Positions 7,773 to 16,084 of a stretch of DNA of 64,000 bases are shown piece after piece. The notes beneath the pieces were generated by a model, which worked only from the letters and a program-made list of their open reading frames with translations, was not told where the DNA came from and searched no databases. The number at the start of each line of letters is the position of its first letter. The stretch's first letter is position 1. Both the position numbers and the translations under genes were made by a program. Source of the stretch: [Clostridium] celerecrescens 18A (GTDB taxonomy: Bacteria; Bacillota; Clostridia; Lachnospirales; Lachnospiraceae); the NCBI RefSeq assembly GCF_002797975.1, contig NZ_PGET01000001.1, positions 558,001-622,000 of the forward strand, written 5' to 3'.

Positions 7773-8366
7773 TTATTTTCCGAATGGAGAGTCTTCCCTG
7801 CGTACAAAATACCCCTGGTTATGGCTGCAAACCGGACAGACCTGCGGCGCTTTGGTACCTTTATGAATATGACCGCAGTTTAAGCAGATATATTCCGTGG
7901 TCGTATCGTTTTCAAAGAGTTTATTGTCCTGCACCAGCTGCGCATACTGGGCAAAACGCTGGCTGTGTACTTTTTCAACCTCAGCGATCATATAAAAGGA
8001 ATTTGCGATACTGGAAAATCCCTCTTCCTTAGCCTTGTCGCCGAAGGATTTATAAATAGTATCGTGCTCGGCAGCTTCATGCTGGGCGGAGAGCTGCAAA
8101 AGCTCTAGGATGTTATTGGAGTTGTCAATTGGATAGTTGGCGCTTATGGAGATTTCCTGCCCATGGAACTCCTTTAAGTGATTATAGAATACTTCAGCGT
8201 GTTCCTTCTCCTGATTTCCGGTATAATGGAAAAGCCAGTATAAAACGGCAAGGTTTTGATTTTTAGACTGGGACGCGGCAAATTCATAACGACGCCAAGC
8301 CTGACATTCTCCTGCAAAAGCTTTTAATAGGTTCTCTTTTGTAACGCTGTCTTTCAGTGCGACCAT
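7773..8366 (-). CDS. rbr: Rubrerythrin
   Basis: 197 residues with the standard order of an N-terminal four-helix diiron domain (AGECQAWRRYEFAA, QEKEHAEVF, QHEAAEHDT and AEVEKVHSQRF carry the Glu and His ligands) and a C-terminal rubredoxin-like domain with CLNCG and CPVCS. It reduces hydrogen peroxide in anaerobes using electrons from NADH or rubredoxin reductases. The ATG is preceded by TTAGGAGGAACAACA. It is a single gene, convergent with the PLP bicistron. A large hairpin lies 116-170 bp upstream in its leader region. Confidence 0.93.
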   Translation of the reverse strand: MVALKDSVTKENLLKAFAGECQAWRRYEFAASQSKNQNLAVLYWLFHYTGNQEKEHAEVFYNHLKEFHGQEISISANYPIDNSNNILELLQLSAQHEAAEHDTIYKSFGDKAKEEGFSSIANSFYMIAEVEKVHSQRFAQYAQLVQDNKLFENDTTTEYICLNCGHIHKGTKAPQVCPVCSHNQGYFVRREDSPFGK

Positions 8367-8481
8367 TTGTTGTTCCTCCTAATTTATTTACCTGTAGTGT
8401 TACCAGATTTCTCCTGATTTATAATAAAAAATGGAAGATATGGAAAAATATTTATTGTATCTCCGTTATCCACGACACCAA

Positions 8482-8536
8482 AAAGATGCAGAGCCGATCC
8501 TATGTTTCCTTAACGGGTGACAGGCTCTGTATCTTT
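8482..8536. terminator. Long hairpin upstream of rubrerythrin
   Basis: AAAGATGCAGAGCC (8482-8495) pairs with GGCTCTGTATCTTT (8523-8536) across a 27 nt loop. On the minus strand the stem runs into TTTTT, so it could stop minus-strand transcription from upstream or act as a leader attenuator for rbr. No gene ends at it on either strand. Confidence 0.4.
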
Positions 8537-8584
8537 GGAATAAATGATTTTTTTTACCCCTCTGTAATCCAAAAGTAGTAATAG

Positions 8585-8752
8585 AACAAGGAAAGCCGGC
8601 ATTTGATAGAATACGAAGAAGAAGCCAGATATGTGGTAACCGGTATTAAGCAGATTCATGCCGGCATCCCCCAGCATCCGATGAAAAGTAAATCAGTGCA
8701 GGAGGACATGACCGGCAATGGGATCAATAAAATTATTGTAAAAAAGTATTGA
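8585..8752 (+). pseudogene. Possible 3' gene remnant
   Basis: A 55-codon open stretch follows a run of stops and has no start codon near its beginning. Its composition is protein-like (EYEEEARYVV, then IKQIHAG, ending IIVKKY). I do not recognise the family. Its stop overlaps the -35 box of the cysK promoter. It may simply be a chance open frame. Confidence 0.25.
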
Positions 8753-8811
8753 CACATTTCTCTTCCTGTATTAATATAATTATAACATATAAACCTATTA
8801 AACATATAGGT
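8749..8811 (+). promoter_or_regulatory. cysK promoter and candidate operator
   Basis: TTGACA (8749-8754) and TATAAT (8775-8780) are 20 bp apart. TTAATA at 8771, with 16 bp spacing, is an alternative -10. Just downstream ACCTAT (8793-8798) and ATAGGT (8806-8811) form an inverted repeat like the one upstream of the Rrf2 gene, placed where a repressor would block initiation. Confidence 0.5.
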
Positions 8812-8831
8812 AATGAAAAGAGATGATCAAT

Positions 8832-8933
8832 ATGAAGGAATTCAATTTTAAGGAAGCAGGTAATCATGGATTTTATAATAATAGATGTTGTTGTCAGGCT
8901 GTATGTATGAATAGAGATATAGCTTTGTTGTAA
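8832..8933 (+). CDS. Cys-rich leader peptide of cysK (candidate attenuator)
   Basis: A 33-codon ORF, MKEFNFKEAG through NNRCCCQAVCMN to a taa at 8931. It has three Cys codons in a row (8886-8894, all tgt) and a fourth at 8904. AAAAGAG ends 9 nt before the ATG; an in-frame ATG at 8823 is possible but has no space for a ribosome site. It lies between the cysK promoter and a terminator-like hairpin, 150 nt before cysK. The layout is that of a leader peptide on which ribosomes stall when charged tRNA-Cys is scarce. A second such ORF precedes the GHR operon, which makes chance less likely. An overlapping ORF with a better ribosome site (ATG 8866) is a competing reading. Confidence 0.55.
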   Translation: MKEFNFKEAGNHGFYNNRCCCQAVCMNRDIALL

Positions 8934-8996
8934 TGCTTGTTATGATGCCTGATATCCTGGAATATGAGAAATATCCATATTTTCAACGGAACAAAG

Positions 8997-9034
8997 GAGC
9001 AGGTGCCGTAATCGGCAGCCGCTCTATTTTCATT
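8997..9034 (+). terminator. Candidate attenuator hairpin before cysK
   Basis: GAGC-AGG-TGCCG pairs with CGGCA-GCC-GCTC (with two mismatches) around TAAT and runs into TATTTTCATTT. The 5' arm contains GCAGGTGCC; the second leader has GCAGGTGTC in the same place. CCTG at 8948-8951, with wobble extension, could pair with CAGG of the 5' arm as an antiterminator. Confidence 0.5.
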
Positions 9035-9080
9035 TAATGAATCAAACTATTAAATATCATATAAAACGGAGGTAAAGAAT

Positions 9081-10013
9081 ATGGGAACAATTAAAGAAAG
9101 CGCAGTGGAACTCATTGGAGGAACACCGATACTCAAATTAAACCGGTACAGTGCAAAGGAAGGAATCGAGGGTGTTACGCTTCTGGCAAAGCTGGAATAC
9201 TTAAATCCTGCCGGTTCCGTAAAAGACAGGATCGCTCTTGCCATGATTGAAGATGCAGAGGAAAAAGGGATCTTAAAGCCTGGAGCAACCATCATTGAGC
9301 CGACATCAGGGAATACCGGAATCGGTTTAGCAGCCGTTGCGGCGGCCAAAGGCTACCGGACCATTCTGACGCTCCCGGATACCATGAGCGTGGAACGAAG
9401 AAATTTATTAAAGGCCTATGGTGCAGAGTTAGAATTAACCGAAGGCGCAAAGGGTATGAGAGGGGCTATTGAGAAAGCAGAGGAGCTGAAAGACAGCATA
9501 CCTGGTTCTATTATCCTGGGACAGTTTGTAAATCAGGCTAACCCCAAAGTACACAAGGAAACCACCGGGCCGGAGATCTGGGAACAGACAGCTGGGGAAG
9601 TGGACATTTTTGTAGCTGGCGTAGGTACAGGCGGAACCATTACAGGTGTGGGACAATATTTAAAGGAAAAGAAACCGGATGTCAGAATTGTGGCGGTAGA
9701 ACCGGCAAGCAGTCCGGTACTCTCCGGAGGCAAGCCAGGGCCTCACAAGATTCAGGGTATCGGCGCGGGATTTGTGCCTGAAGTCCTGGATACCGGAATT
9801 TACGATGAAATAATTACCGTTGAGAATGAGGATTCATTTAAGGAAGGTAAGGCATTTGCAGTATCAGAGGGAATTCTGGTGGGAATCTCTTCCGGGGCTG
9901 CACTAAAAGCCGCAAAGCTGCTGTCGGAAAGACCGGAGAACAAGGGAAAGACCATCGTTATCTTACTTCCTGATTCCGGTGACCGGTATTTGTCAACTCC
10001 TTTATTCGGCTAA
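9081..10013 (+). CDS. cysK: Cysteine synthase (O-acetylserine sulfhydrylase)
   Basis: 310 residues, full length for CysK. It makes cysteine from O-acetylserine and sulfide in the cytoplasm with PLP. Motifs: PLP lysine Lys48 in GSVKDRIA, the PTSGNTGIG phosphate/substrate loop, [11 protein letters not shown], and the C-terminal [11 protein letters not shown]. The ATG follows ACGGAGGTAAAGAAT. It stands alone, with a Cys-codon leader upstream and a strong terminator downstream. CysK in several Firmicutes also partners the Rrf2 regulator CymR as the cysteine sensor; an Rrf2 gene is 4 kb away. Confidence 0.93.
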   Translation: MGTIKESAVELIGGTPILKLNRYSAKEGIEGVTLLAKLEYLNPAGSVKDRIALAMIEDAEEKGILKPGATIIEPTSGNTGIGLAAVAAAKGYRTILTLPDTMSVERRNLLKAYGAELELTEGAKGMRGAIEKAEELKDSIPGSIILGQFVNQANPKVHKETTGPEIWEQTAGEVDIFVAGVGTGGTITGVGQYLKEKKPDVRIVAVEPASSPVLSGGKPGPHKIQGIGAGFVPEVLDTGIYDEIITVENEDSFKEGKAFAVSEGILVGISSGAALKAAKLLSERPENKGKTIVILLPDSGDRYLSTPLFG

Positions 10014-10050
10014 ATTGTTTCATGATTTAAGATGACTGGTGGTTTTGGAA

Positions 10051-10094
10051 ACAGCTGGTTATAAGATTATCTTATTACCAGCTGTATTTTTTTT
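10051..10094 (+). terminator. Terminator of cysK
   Basis: ACAGCTGGT-T-ATAAGA pairs with TCTTAT-T-ACCAGCTGT and is followed by A and eight T. It is a near-perfect stem that isolates cysK from the downstream operon. Confidence 0.85.
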
Positions 10095-10105
10095 ATATTA
10101 TACAA

Positions 10106-10116
10106 ATACCTATAGG
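10106..10116. promoter_or_regulatory. ATACCTATAGG motif before the second leader
   Basis: ATACCTAT (10106-10113) overlaps the palindrome CCTATAGG (10109-10116), 53 bp before the leader peptide start. It matches half sites at the Rrf2 and cysK promoters. The promoter itself is not clear; AT-rich candidates lie around 10090-10105. Confidence 0.35.
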
Positions 10117-10168
10117 AATGGTAAGATATGAATATAAGGAAACAGAAGTGATAGGAAAGGAGTTAAAG

Positions 10169-10276
10169 ATGGTTCAGATGAATGAGAAAGTGTGTTGTTG
10201 CTGTAAATACGGAAAGAATGTTCATTTTGTTTGTGTCTTGAAACCTGAAACTCCTGTGCATGGCTTTTATGCATAG
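10169..10276 (+). CDS. Poly-Cys leader peptide of the GHR operon (candidate attenuator)
   Basis: A 35-codon ORF beginning MVQMNEKVCCCCKYGK. Codons 9-12 (10193-10204) are tgt tgt tgc tgt, and a fifth Cys codon is at 10232. AGGAAAGGAG ends 6 nt before the ATG, a very strong ribosome site for so small an ORF. A terminator begins 3 nt after its tag stop. Four adjacent Cys codons with an efficient start, a following terminator and downstream genes for thiol chemistry and cystine-type transport point to cysteine-starvation-induced read-through. Poly-Cys leaders of this type are known in mycobacteria; the use here is inferred. Confidence 0.7.
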   Translation: MVQMNEKVCCCCKYGKNVHFVCVLKPETPVHGFYA

Positions 10277-10279
10277 AAG

Positions 10280-10308
10280 GCAGGTGTCAGTGGGCATCTG
10301 CTTTTTTT
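10280..10308 (+). terminator. Attenuator terminator before the GHR operon
   Basis: GCAGGTG (10280-10286) pairs with CATCTGC (10295-10301, one G-U pair), followed by seven T. ACCTG at 10243-10247 can instead pair with CAGGT at 10281-10285. That would free the polymerase when a ribosome is held at the Cys codons. Confidence 0.65.
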
Positions 10309-10339
10309 GTACTCAAATTTAGGAAAGAAGGAATAAAAA

Positions 10340-11320
10340 ATGGCAATAGAAGAGAGATTCGGAAAGGTAGCGACCACGGAAGATACCCACGAAGTATCTG
10401 AAACAGGCGCTTTTGTAAGGCAGGATAATTATTTTGTCACACCTTTTGGTGAAGGGGAGGGAGAGCTTCCTGTAGAGGCAGGGCGGTACCGGCTCATTTG
10501 GACGCCCCTCTGCCCATGGGCCACGAGACAGATCATTGCCCTAAAGCTTCTGGGGCTGGAAGATGTGATCAGCGTCGGTAAGGTAAGTCCCGTAAGGACG
10601 GAAAAAGGCTGGGAATTTTCCCTTGATGAGGGCGGCGTGGATCCGGTTCTTAATATCCGCTATCTTCCGGAAATCTATGCAGCCACGGATCCGGAATATG
10701 AAGGAAGGGCAACGGTTCCCACTGTGGTAGATTTAAAGACCAGAAAGGTAGTTAACAACGATTATCACCGTTTGACAAATTACTGGGAAACTGCATGGAA
10801 GTCATTTCATAAGCCGGGAGCACCGGATCTGTATCCTGAGGATTTGAGAAAGGAAATCGATGAGCTCAATGGGATATTATTCCATGAAGTGAACAACGGG
10901 GTATACAAAGCAGGTTTTGCCCAGTCCCAAAAAGAATATGAAACTGCGTATGATGTACTGTTTCAAAGGCTTGACTGGCTGGAAGAGCGGCTTTCAAAGG
11001 GGAGATATCTGTTTGGAGACCGGCTCACTGATTCTGATATCCGGTTATATGTAACTCTTGCCCGGTTTGATGTGGCTTACTATTTCAGTCATAAGACAAA
11101 CAGGAACCGCATTGCCGATTTTGAGAATCTGTGGAACTACGCAAAGGACTTATATAGAATTCCGGCATTTAAAGAAGCCACGGATTTTGATTCCATAAAA
11201 AAGGGATATCTCCTGGGAAGCCATGGGCACAATCCATACAACATTCTTCCCCTGGGACCGGATGTTTCCATTTGGGATGAACCGAATAACAGGGATGAAA
11301 AATTCGGAAAGAGAAAATAG
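10340..11320 (+). CDS. Glutathionyl-hydroquinone reductase-like protein
   Basis: 326 residues, the full length of the YqjG/ECM4 family of the GST superfamily. An N-terminal thioredoxin-like domain carries the catalytic Cys58 in LCPWATR, and an all-helical GST C-terminal domain runs from about residue 165 (FGDRLTDSDIRLYVTL). Known members remove glutathione from glutathionyl-hydroquinones by forming a mixed disulfide. Most clostridia do not make glutathione, so here the thiol conjugate cleaved may be something else, such as a cysteine adduct. It is the first gene after the poly-Cys attenuator, and its neighbours are transporters and M20 hydrolases. Confidence 0.82.
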   Translation: MAIEERFGKVATTEDTHEVSETGAFVRQDNYFVTPFGEGEGELPVEAGRYRLIWTPLCPWATRQIIALKLLGLEDVISVGKVSPVRTEKGWEFSLDEGGVDPVLNIRYLPEIYAATDPEYEGRATVPTVVDLKTRKVVNNDYHRLTNYWETAWKSFHKPGAPDLYPEDLRKEIDELNGILFHEVNNGVYKAGFAQSQKEYETAYDVLFQRLDWLEERLSKGRYLFGDRLTDSDIRLYVTLARFDVAYYFSHKTNRNRIADFENLWNYAKDLYRIPAFKEATDFDSIKKGYLLGSHGHNPYNILPLGPDVSIWDEPNNRDEKFGKRK

Positions 11321-11337
11321 GAAAGGCAGGAGCGTTC

Positions 11338-12519
11338 ATGTCTGATTTTACGTTTTATAGCCAGATTGCAGAAACCTTTCACTGGTTTCACCAAAATCCA
11401 GAACTATCCTTTGAAGAATACGAGACAACGGGCCGAATTCGTGAGTTTTTGGAGTATTACAATATCCGTATTCTGGATTTGGATTTAAAAACAGGATTGG
11501 CAGCAGAAATACAAGGTGTAAACGACGGTCCTGTGATCGCACTGCGCTGTGATATCGACGCACTGCCCGTGCAGGAAGAAACCGAATTACCCTATGCCTC
11601 TGCCGTAACTGGTAAAATGCATGCCTGCGGTCACGATTTTCATACCACAGTTATGCTGTATGTGGCAAAAGAATTACAGGAACTGCGGGAACATTTGCAC
11701 GGAACGGTGAAAATCCTGTTCCAACCTGCAGAGGAATCCTCTGTCGGTGCCTTGGAAGTAATCAAAACAAAGGTTCTTGATGATGTTGACGGGATCTATG
11801 GCCTGCATACCGATATTACACTCCCGGTTGGAACCGTAGGAATTGTTTCTGGAAGTGTTACTGCCGCTGTTGACAGGTTTACCGTCAGGCTTACGGGAAA
11901 AGGCACTCATGCGGCTCATCCTCAGGATGGAGTCGATCCTGTACTTACCGCTTCACAGATTGTAACCCTTGCCCAAAGCATCGTCAGCCGTAATATTGAT
12001 CCGTTCTCTCAGGGCTTGCTCAGCATAACCCGTGTTACGGCGGGAAACACATGGAATGTCATCCCGCAGACAGCAGAGCTTGAAGGAACGGTACGCACCA
12101 TGGGCAGATACAATCGCCGGTTGATCGAAGAACGTTTCCGCACGCTGGTTCAGCATGTTGCATTGTCTCAAGGGGCAAAAGCAGAAATAGATTGGCTTGC
12201 AGGGCCTCCCGCCACAAATAATGCCCCGTGTTTTGAGCCTGTAGCTGCCGCCGTTGCAAAAGAACAGGGACTGAAGTTCAAGACTTCTTCCCCTTCTCTC
12301 GGCGGAGAAGACTTTGCCTTTTATCAGGAAAAGATTCCTGGTTTCTTCATTCGCATAGGAACTGGTGAGTCCTATCCCAACCACCACCCGAAATTTCAAG
12401 TTAACCCTAATGCATTAAAGCCGGCCATTGATTATTTTGCAGCTTTAGCACTAAAAACTCTTTTTGCCATAAAAAGCGGTGAATTGATCCCTTTGCAGGA
12501 GGAGGAATCTGATGATTGA
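11338..12519 (+). CDS. M20 family amidohydrolase (N-acyl amino acid deacylase type)
   Basis: 393 residues, the usual length for the HipO/YxeP branch. The metal-binding HACGHDFHT motif, QPAEE with the catalytic Glu, YGLHTD, a dimerisation domain with GKGTHAAHPQDGVDP and a late GGEDFAFY motif are visible. Such enzymes remove acyl groups from N-acyl amino acids. In Bacillus subtilis related genes (yxeP, ytnL) sit in operons that salvage sulfur from N-acetylated S-modified cysteines. It overlaps the following ABC ATPase by 8 nt. The substrate is not shown by the sequence, but a GNAT gene in the same operon would supply the acetyl step. Confidence 0.85.
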   Translation: MSDFTFYSQIAETFHWFHQNPELSFEEYETTGRIREFLEYYNIRILDLDLKTGLAAEIQGVNDGPVIALRCDIDALPVQEETELPYASAVTGKMHACGHDFHTTVMLYVAKELQELREHLHGTVKILFQPAEESSVGALEVIKTKVLDDVDGIYGLHTDITLPVGTVGIVSGSVTAAVDRFTVRLTGKGTHAAHPQDGVDPVLTASQIVTLAQSIVSRNIDPFSQGLLSITRVTAGNTWNVIPQTAELEGTVRTMGRYNRRLIEERFRTLVQHVALSQGAKAEIDWLAGPPATNNAPCFEPVAAAVAKEQGLKFKTSSPSLGGEDFAFYQEKIPGFFIRIGTGESYPNHHPKFQVNPNALKPAIDYFAALALKTLFAIKSGELIPLQEEESDD

Positions 12520-13561
12520 AATTCAAAACGTAAGTAAACGGTTTGATTCTGTTTTTGGTGATGTTCATGCCTTGCGGCAGGTTAGCATTACAGTTGAAAA
12601 GGGCGATATTTTTGGAGTGATAGGCTTCAGCGGAGCAGGTAAATCAACCCTGGTACGTCTGGTTAACTTATTGGAACGTCCCTCTAAAGGGCGGGTGCTG
12701 GTTGATGGCACGGACATCACCTCTCTGTCAAAACCGGACTTACGAAAGCTGAGAAAGAATATCGGTATGATTTTCCAGCAATTTAATTTGCTCCAGTCCA
12801 AATCTGTTTTTCAGAACGTAGCGGCGCCGCTGGTATTGAACAAAGTGCCAAAAAAGGACATAGAAAAGCGGGTAAAAGAGCTCCTGCAGTTTGTAGAGCT
12901 TGAGGATAAAATCCACACCAATGTGTCAAAGCTTTCAGGCGGTCAAAAACAAAGGGTCGGCATAGCCCGCGCCCTTGCCACAAATCCAAGCATCTTACTC
13001 TGCGATGAGGCTACAAGTGCTTTGGATCCTAAGACCACGGATTCTATTCTGGAGCTATTGAAAAAAGTAAACAGGGAGCTGAATGTTACGATTCTCCTGA
13101 TCACTCATGAAATGCACGTTATTTGTGATGTATGTAACAAAGTAGCGGTTATGGATAACGGCAGGGTGTTAGAGCAGGGAACTGTGCTTGAAGTATTCGG
13201 TAATCCACAGCATAAAATCACCAGGAGTTTTGTAAAGACCGTGATTGGCGACAGCATACCAGGGAGCCTTGCCCGGGAAATTCTTGAATATCAGGGAGAA
13301 AACCGGATTTTCCGACTGCGTTTTCAAGGAAATATTGCCGGAAAACCGCTGTTGTACCGCATAAGTGCGGAATACCACATGGAAAACAGCATTTTATTTG
13401 CCACTGTTTGTGAACTCCAGGGAGTTGTGTTCAGCGTTATGATTGTGCAGGTGTTTGGTCCCGTACAAAGGCTTGACGAGGTGCAGAAATTTATTGAAGA
13501 TTCCGGAGTCTATGTGAAAGTCTTACATTTGACAGGGGAAGAGGAGGATCACAATGATTGA
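12512..13561 (+). CDS. metN: MetN-type ABC transporter ATPase
   Basis: 349 residues. Walker A GFSGAGKST, Q-loop FQQFNLL, signature LSGGQKQR and Walker B ILLCDEATSALDP are present. A C-terminal extension of about 90 residues is the NIL regulatory domain found in methionine importers. It drives uptake of methionine or a related sulfur amino acid with the next two genes, which it overlaps by 8 nt (metI). No S-box riboswitch precedes it. Control is more likely from the cysteine leader at the head of the operon, which is unusual for a MetNIQ system and hints at another substrate. Confidence 0.88.
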   Translation: MIEIQNVSKRFDSVFGDVHALRQVSITVEKGDIFGVIGFSGAGKSTLVRLVNLLERPSKGRVLVDGTDITSLSKPDLRKLRKNIGMIFQQFNLLQSKSVFQNVAAPLVLNKVPKKDIEKRVKELLQFVELEDKIHTNVSKLSGGQKQRVGIARALATNPSILLCDEATSALDPKTTDSILELLKKVNRELNVTILLITHEMHVICDVCNKVAVMDNGRVLEQGTVLEVFGNPQHKITRSFVKTVIGDSIPGSLAREILEYQGENRIFRLRFQGNIAGKPLLYRISAEYHMENSILFATVCELQGVVFSVMIVQVFGPVQRLDEVQKFIEDSGVYVKVLHLTGEEEDHND

Positions 13562-14222
13562 GCAATATTTAGGTATTACCAGCGAACAGATGGTAATTGC
13601 AGCCGGCCAGACTGTTTATATGCTGTTCTGGGGGCTGGTACTGGGATCACTTCTTGGGATTCCCCTCGGTATATTACTTACCATTACACGTAAGGGTGGT
13701 ATCCTGCAAAACAAAGTCGTCTATACCCTGATTAATTACACAATTAACATCGTACGCTCCGTGCCTTATATTATTTTGCTGGTGGCAATTATGCCCTTAA
13801 CAAAAATCATTGTGGGTACCCGGATCGGCACCCAGGCCGCTCTGGTTTCCCTGGTGTTTTATATAACGCCATTTCTTTCGCGCCTGGTAGAAAGCTCGCT
13901 GCTGGAGGTTGATAAGGGAATCATCGAAGCTGCGGAAGCGATGGGGGCAACTCCTGTGCAGGTCATTTGGCACTTTTTGCTGCCGGAAGCATTGGGCTCG
14001 CTGATCTTATCCCTGACCACAGGTACCATCGGTCTCCTTGGCGCAACCGCCATGGCGGGAGCCATAGGCGGAGGCGGTGTTGGTAACCTGGCATTGACCT
14101 ATGGGTATCAGCAATTTAATACTCCCTTAATGGTCGCAACTGTAATCGTATTGATCGTGTTTGTACAGCTGATTCAAGGACTTGGAAATTATATATCAAA
14201 ACGTGTCAGAGCACGTGAATAA
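13554..14222 (+). CDS. metI: MetI-type ABC transporter permease
   Basis: 222 residues, five to six membrane segments, the compact size of MetI. The cytoplasmic EAA loop is visible as EAAEAMGATPVQVIWHFLLP. It forms the membrane channel of the MetNIQ importer, with the ATPase upstream (8 nt overlap) and the lipoprotein 15 nt downstream. Confidence 0.88.
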   Translation: MIEQYLGITSEQMVIAAGQTVYMLFWGLVLGSLLGIPLGILLTITRKGGILQNKVVYTLINYTINIVRSVPYIILLVAIMPLTKIIVGTRIGTQAALVSLVFYITPFLSRLVESSLLEVDKGIIEAAEAMGATPVQVIWHFLLPEALGSLILSLTTGTIGLLGATAMAGAIGGGGVGNLALTYGYQQFNTPLMVATVIVLIVFVQLIQGLGNYISKRVRARE

Positions 14223-14237
14223 AGGAGGAACCTGTTT

Positions 14238-15062
14238 ATGAAAAAAATTGGATTGATTATCATCGCTGCCTTACTTGCCGTCACTGTTGCCGGCTGCTCA
14301 GCCAATAATGAAAGCAAGCTGGGACAGGATAAAAAAACATTGAAATACGGCAAGGCTGCAGGGCCCTATACGGTATTATTTGAAGATGCAGTAAAGCCCA
14401 TCCTAGAGAAGCAGGGATATCAGCTGGAAGTGGTTGATTTTTCAGACCTTTTGCAGAATGATACCGCGTTGAATGAAGGAGAAATTGATTTCAACGTGGA
14501 ACAGCATACTGCTTATGCCGAAAATTTCAACAATAAGCAAAATGGAAACCTTGTTCCCATCTCCCCCATACCCACCGTTCCCGCCGGACTGTTTTCTGCA
14601 AAGCATACCTCTTTGGACGCCATAGCGGATGGCTCGATTGTTGCAGTGCCAAATGACGCATCCAATACGGCACGTGCCTATGCACTTCTTCAAAAGGCTG
14701 GCTGGATTAAGCTCAACCCGGATGTTCCCCTTGAAGCGGTAAAGCAATCCGACATCATTGAAAACGCGTACAACATCAATTTTGTGGAAATGGATTCGTT
14801 AAATATCCCTCCTGCTCTGGATGATTTTGATTTTGCAGTGATCACAGGAAGCATTGTTTATAATGCAGGCATTGATCCATCTACCGCCATTTTACAAGAA
14901 GATATTTTGGATCATCTGATTTTACAGGTGGTTGTAAAAGAAGAGAACAAAGATACAAAATGGGCAAAAGACATTGCAGCTGCTTATCACTCAGACGAAT
15001 TGAAAGAGTATTTGAAAAAGAACAACTCAGGCTTGTGGTTTGTTCCCCAGGAATTGCAATAG
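14238..15062 (+). CDS. metQ: NlpA/MetQ-family substrate-binding lipoprotein
   Basis: 274 residues. A lipoprotein signal ends in LAVTVAGC with the lipidated Cys at about residue 20. The mature part starts like MetQ proteins (LKYGKAAGPYTVLFEDAV). It binds the substrate outside the cell for MetNI. Ligand preference (L- or D-methionine, or modified cysteine) is not readable. GGAGG stands 10 nt before the ATG. Confidence 0.87.
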   Translation: MKKIGLIIIAALLAVTVAGCSANNESKLGQDKKTLKYGKAAGPYTVLFEDAVKPILEKQGYQLEVVDFSDLLQNDTALNEGEIDFNVEQHTAYAENFNNKQNGNLVPISPIPTVPAGLFSAKHTSLDAIADGSIVAVPNDASNTARAYALLQKAGWIKLNPDVPLEAVKQSDIIENAYNINFVEMDSLNIPPALDDFDFAVITGSIVYNAGIDPSTAILQEDILDHLILQVVVKEENKDTKWAKDIAAAYHSDELKEYLKKNNSGLWFVPQELQ

Positions 15063-15136
15063 CATAGACTCCGTCCGGTAACAGGAAGGAGACAACTAAA
15101 AACAGGAAACCTATTTATAAAAGAGGAGAGAAAATT

Positions 15137-16066
15137 ATGAAGAAAAATATTGCAGGAAAATCAATTCTAGGGGTGCTTACGGCAGTGGCCGTATTAGGAG
15201 CCCTGTCCGGATGCAAAAGCAGTACCAATACGGCGGCAACCAAAGCAGCTGAGGAAACAACAAAGACAGAAAGTTCATCAGAGCTGGTGACACAGGAGGA
15301 GGGCAGTGAGGCTGCCGGCACAGCAGAACCGGTTGTCATTCATGCGGCAACAGGCGGTTCTCCAAAGCCGTTTACCTTTGTGGACAGCAGCAACCAGCTC
15401 ACAGGTCACAATATTGAACTGATCAAAGCCGTTTTTGACCGGCTTCCCCAATATAAGCTTGAAATCGAAGTGACAGATTTTACCTCCATTTTTGCAGGCC
15501 TGGATTCCGACCGGTACCAGATTGGTGTAAATAATTTCGCGAAGAATGAGAGCAGAAAAGAAAAGTATTTATTTACCGATCCGATCTTTGCCAATGAGTA
15601 CGTTGCCATCTTTGCAAAGAACAATGAAAAGGCAGCAGGCATAGAGACATGGGATGACCTTGCAGGCTTAAAGACTATTTCATCGGCGGGAATCAATATC
15701 ACCACAGCCCTGGAAAACTATAACGCCGCCCATACCGGGAATCCCATTATTATTGAATACAGTGATGAAGATCTTGTGCTGCAGATTCAGGATGTGGAAG
15801 CTGGGAAATACGATTTCGTGTTAATGGATAAACCAATGTTCGAGTATTATCAGAAAGAATTTAATTTTAATGTGGAAGGAGCTTCCATCAGCAACACCCT
15901 TTCAAAGGACTTAATGGCAGAACCTTTCAGCTATCTGATTGTCAGCAAGGGAAATGAGAAACTGGCAGAGGATATTGACAAGGCGTTAAAAGAAGTGATT
16001 GAGGATGGAACTTCTAAGGAAATTAACTTAAAATGGTTTGGATCCGATTACTCCCCATCTTATTAA
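15137..16066 (+). CDS. Amino-acid ABC transporter substrate-binding lipoprotein (cystine type)
   Basis: 309 residues. The signal peptide ends LGALSGC (lipid Cys near residue 26) and is followed by a 35-residue Thr/Ser/Glu linker. The bacterial extracellular solute-binding domain 3 fold then begins with TGGSPKPFTFVDSSNQLTGH. It is similar in layout to the TcyJ/TcyK/YxeM lipoproteins that bind cystine or S-modified cysteine. AAAGAGGAGAG precedes the ATG. The permease follows after 18 nt. Confidence 0.85.
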   Translation: MKKNIAGKSILGVLTAVAVLGALSGCKSSTNTAATKAAEETTKTESSSELVTQEEGSEAAGTAEPVVIHAATGGSPKPFTFVDSSNQLTGHNIELIKAVFDRLPQYKLEIEVTDFTSIFAGLDSDRYQIGVNNFAKNESRKEKYLFTDPIFANEYVAIFAKNNEKAAGIETWDDLAGLKTISSAGINITTALENYNAAHTGNPIIIEYSDEDLVLQIQDVEAGKYDFVLMDKPMFEYYQKEFNFNVEGASISNTLSKDLMAEPFSYLIVSKGNEKLAEDIDKALKEVIEDGTSKEINLKWFGSDYSPSY

Positions 16067-16084
16067 TAAAACCGGAGGAACAAG

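Noticed and set aside
8866..8910. 14-codon ORF with a good ribosome site overlapping the cysK leader
   Set aside because: It is very short and out of frame with the Cys codons; kept only as a caution for the leader assignment.
12300..12511. S-box (SAM) riboswitch before metN
   Set aside because: metN overlaps the upstream gene and no SAM riboswitch core or terminator is seen.
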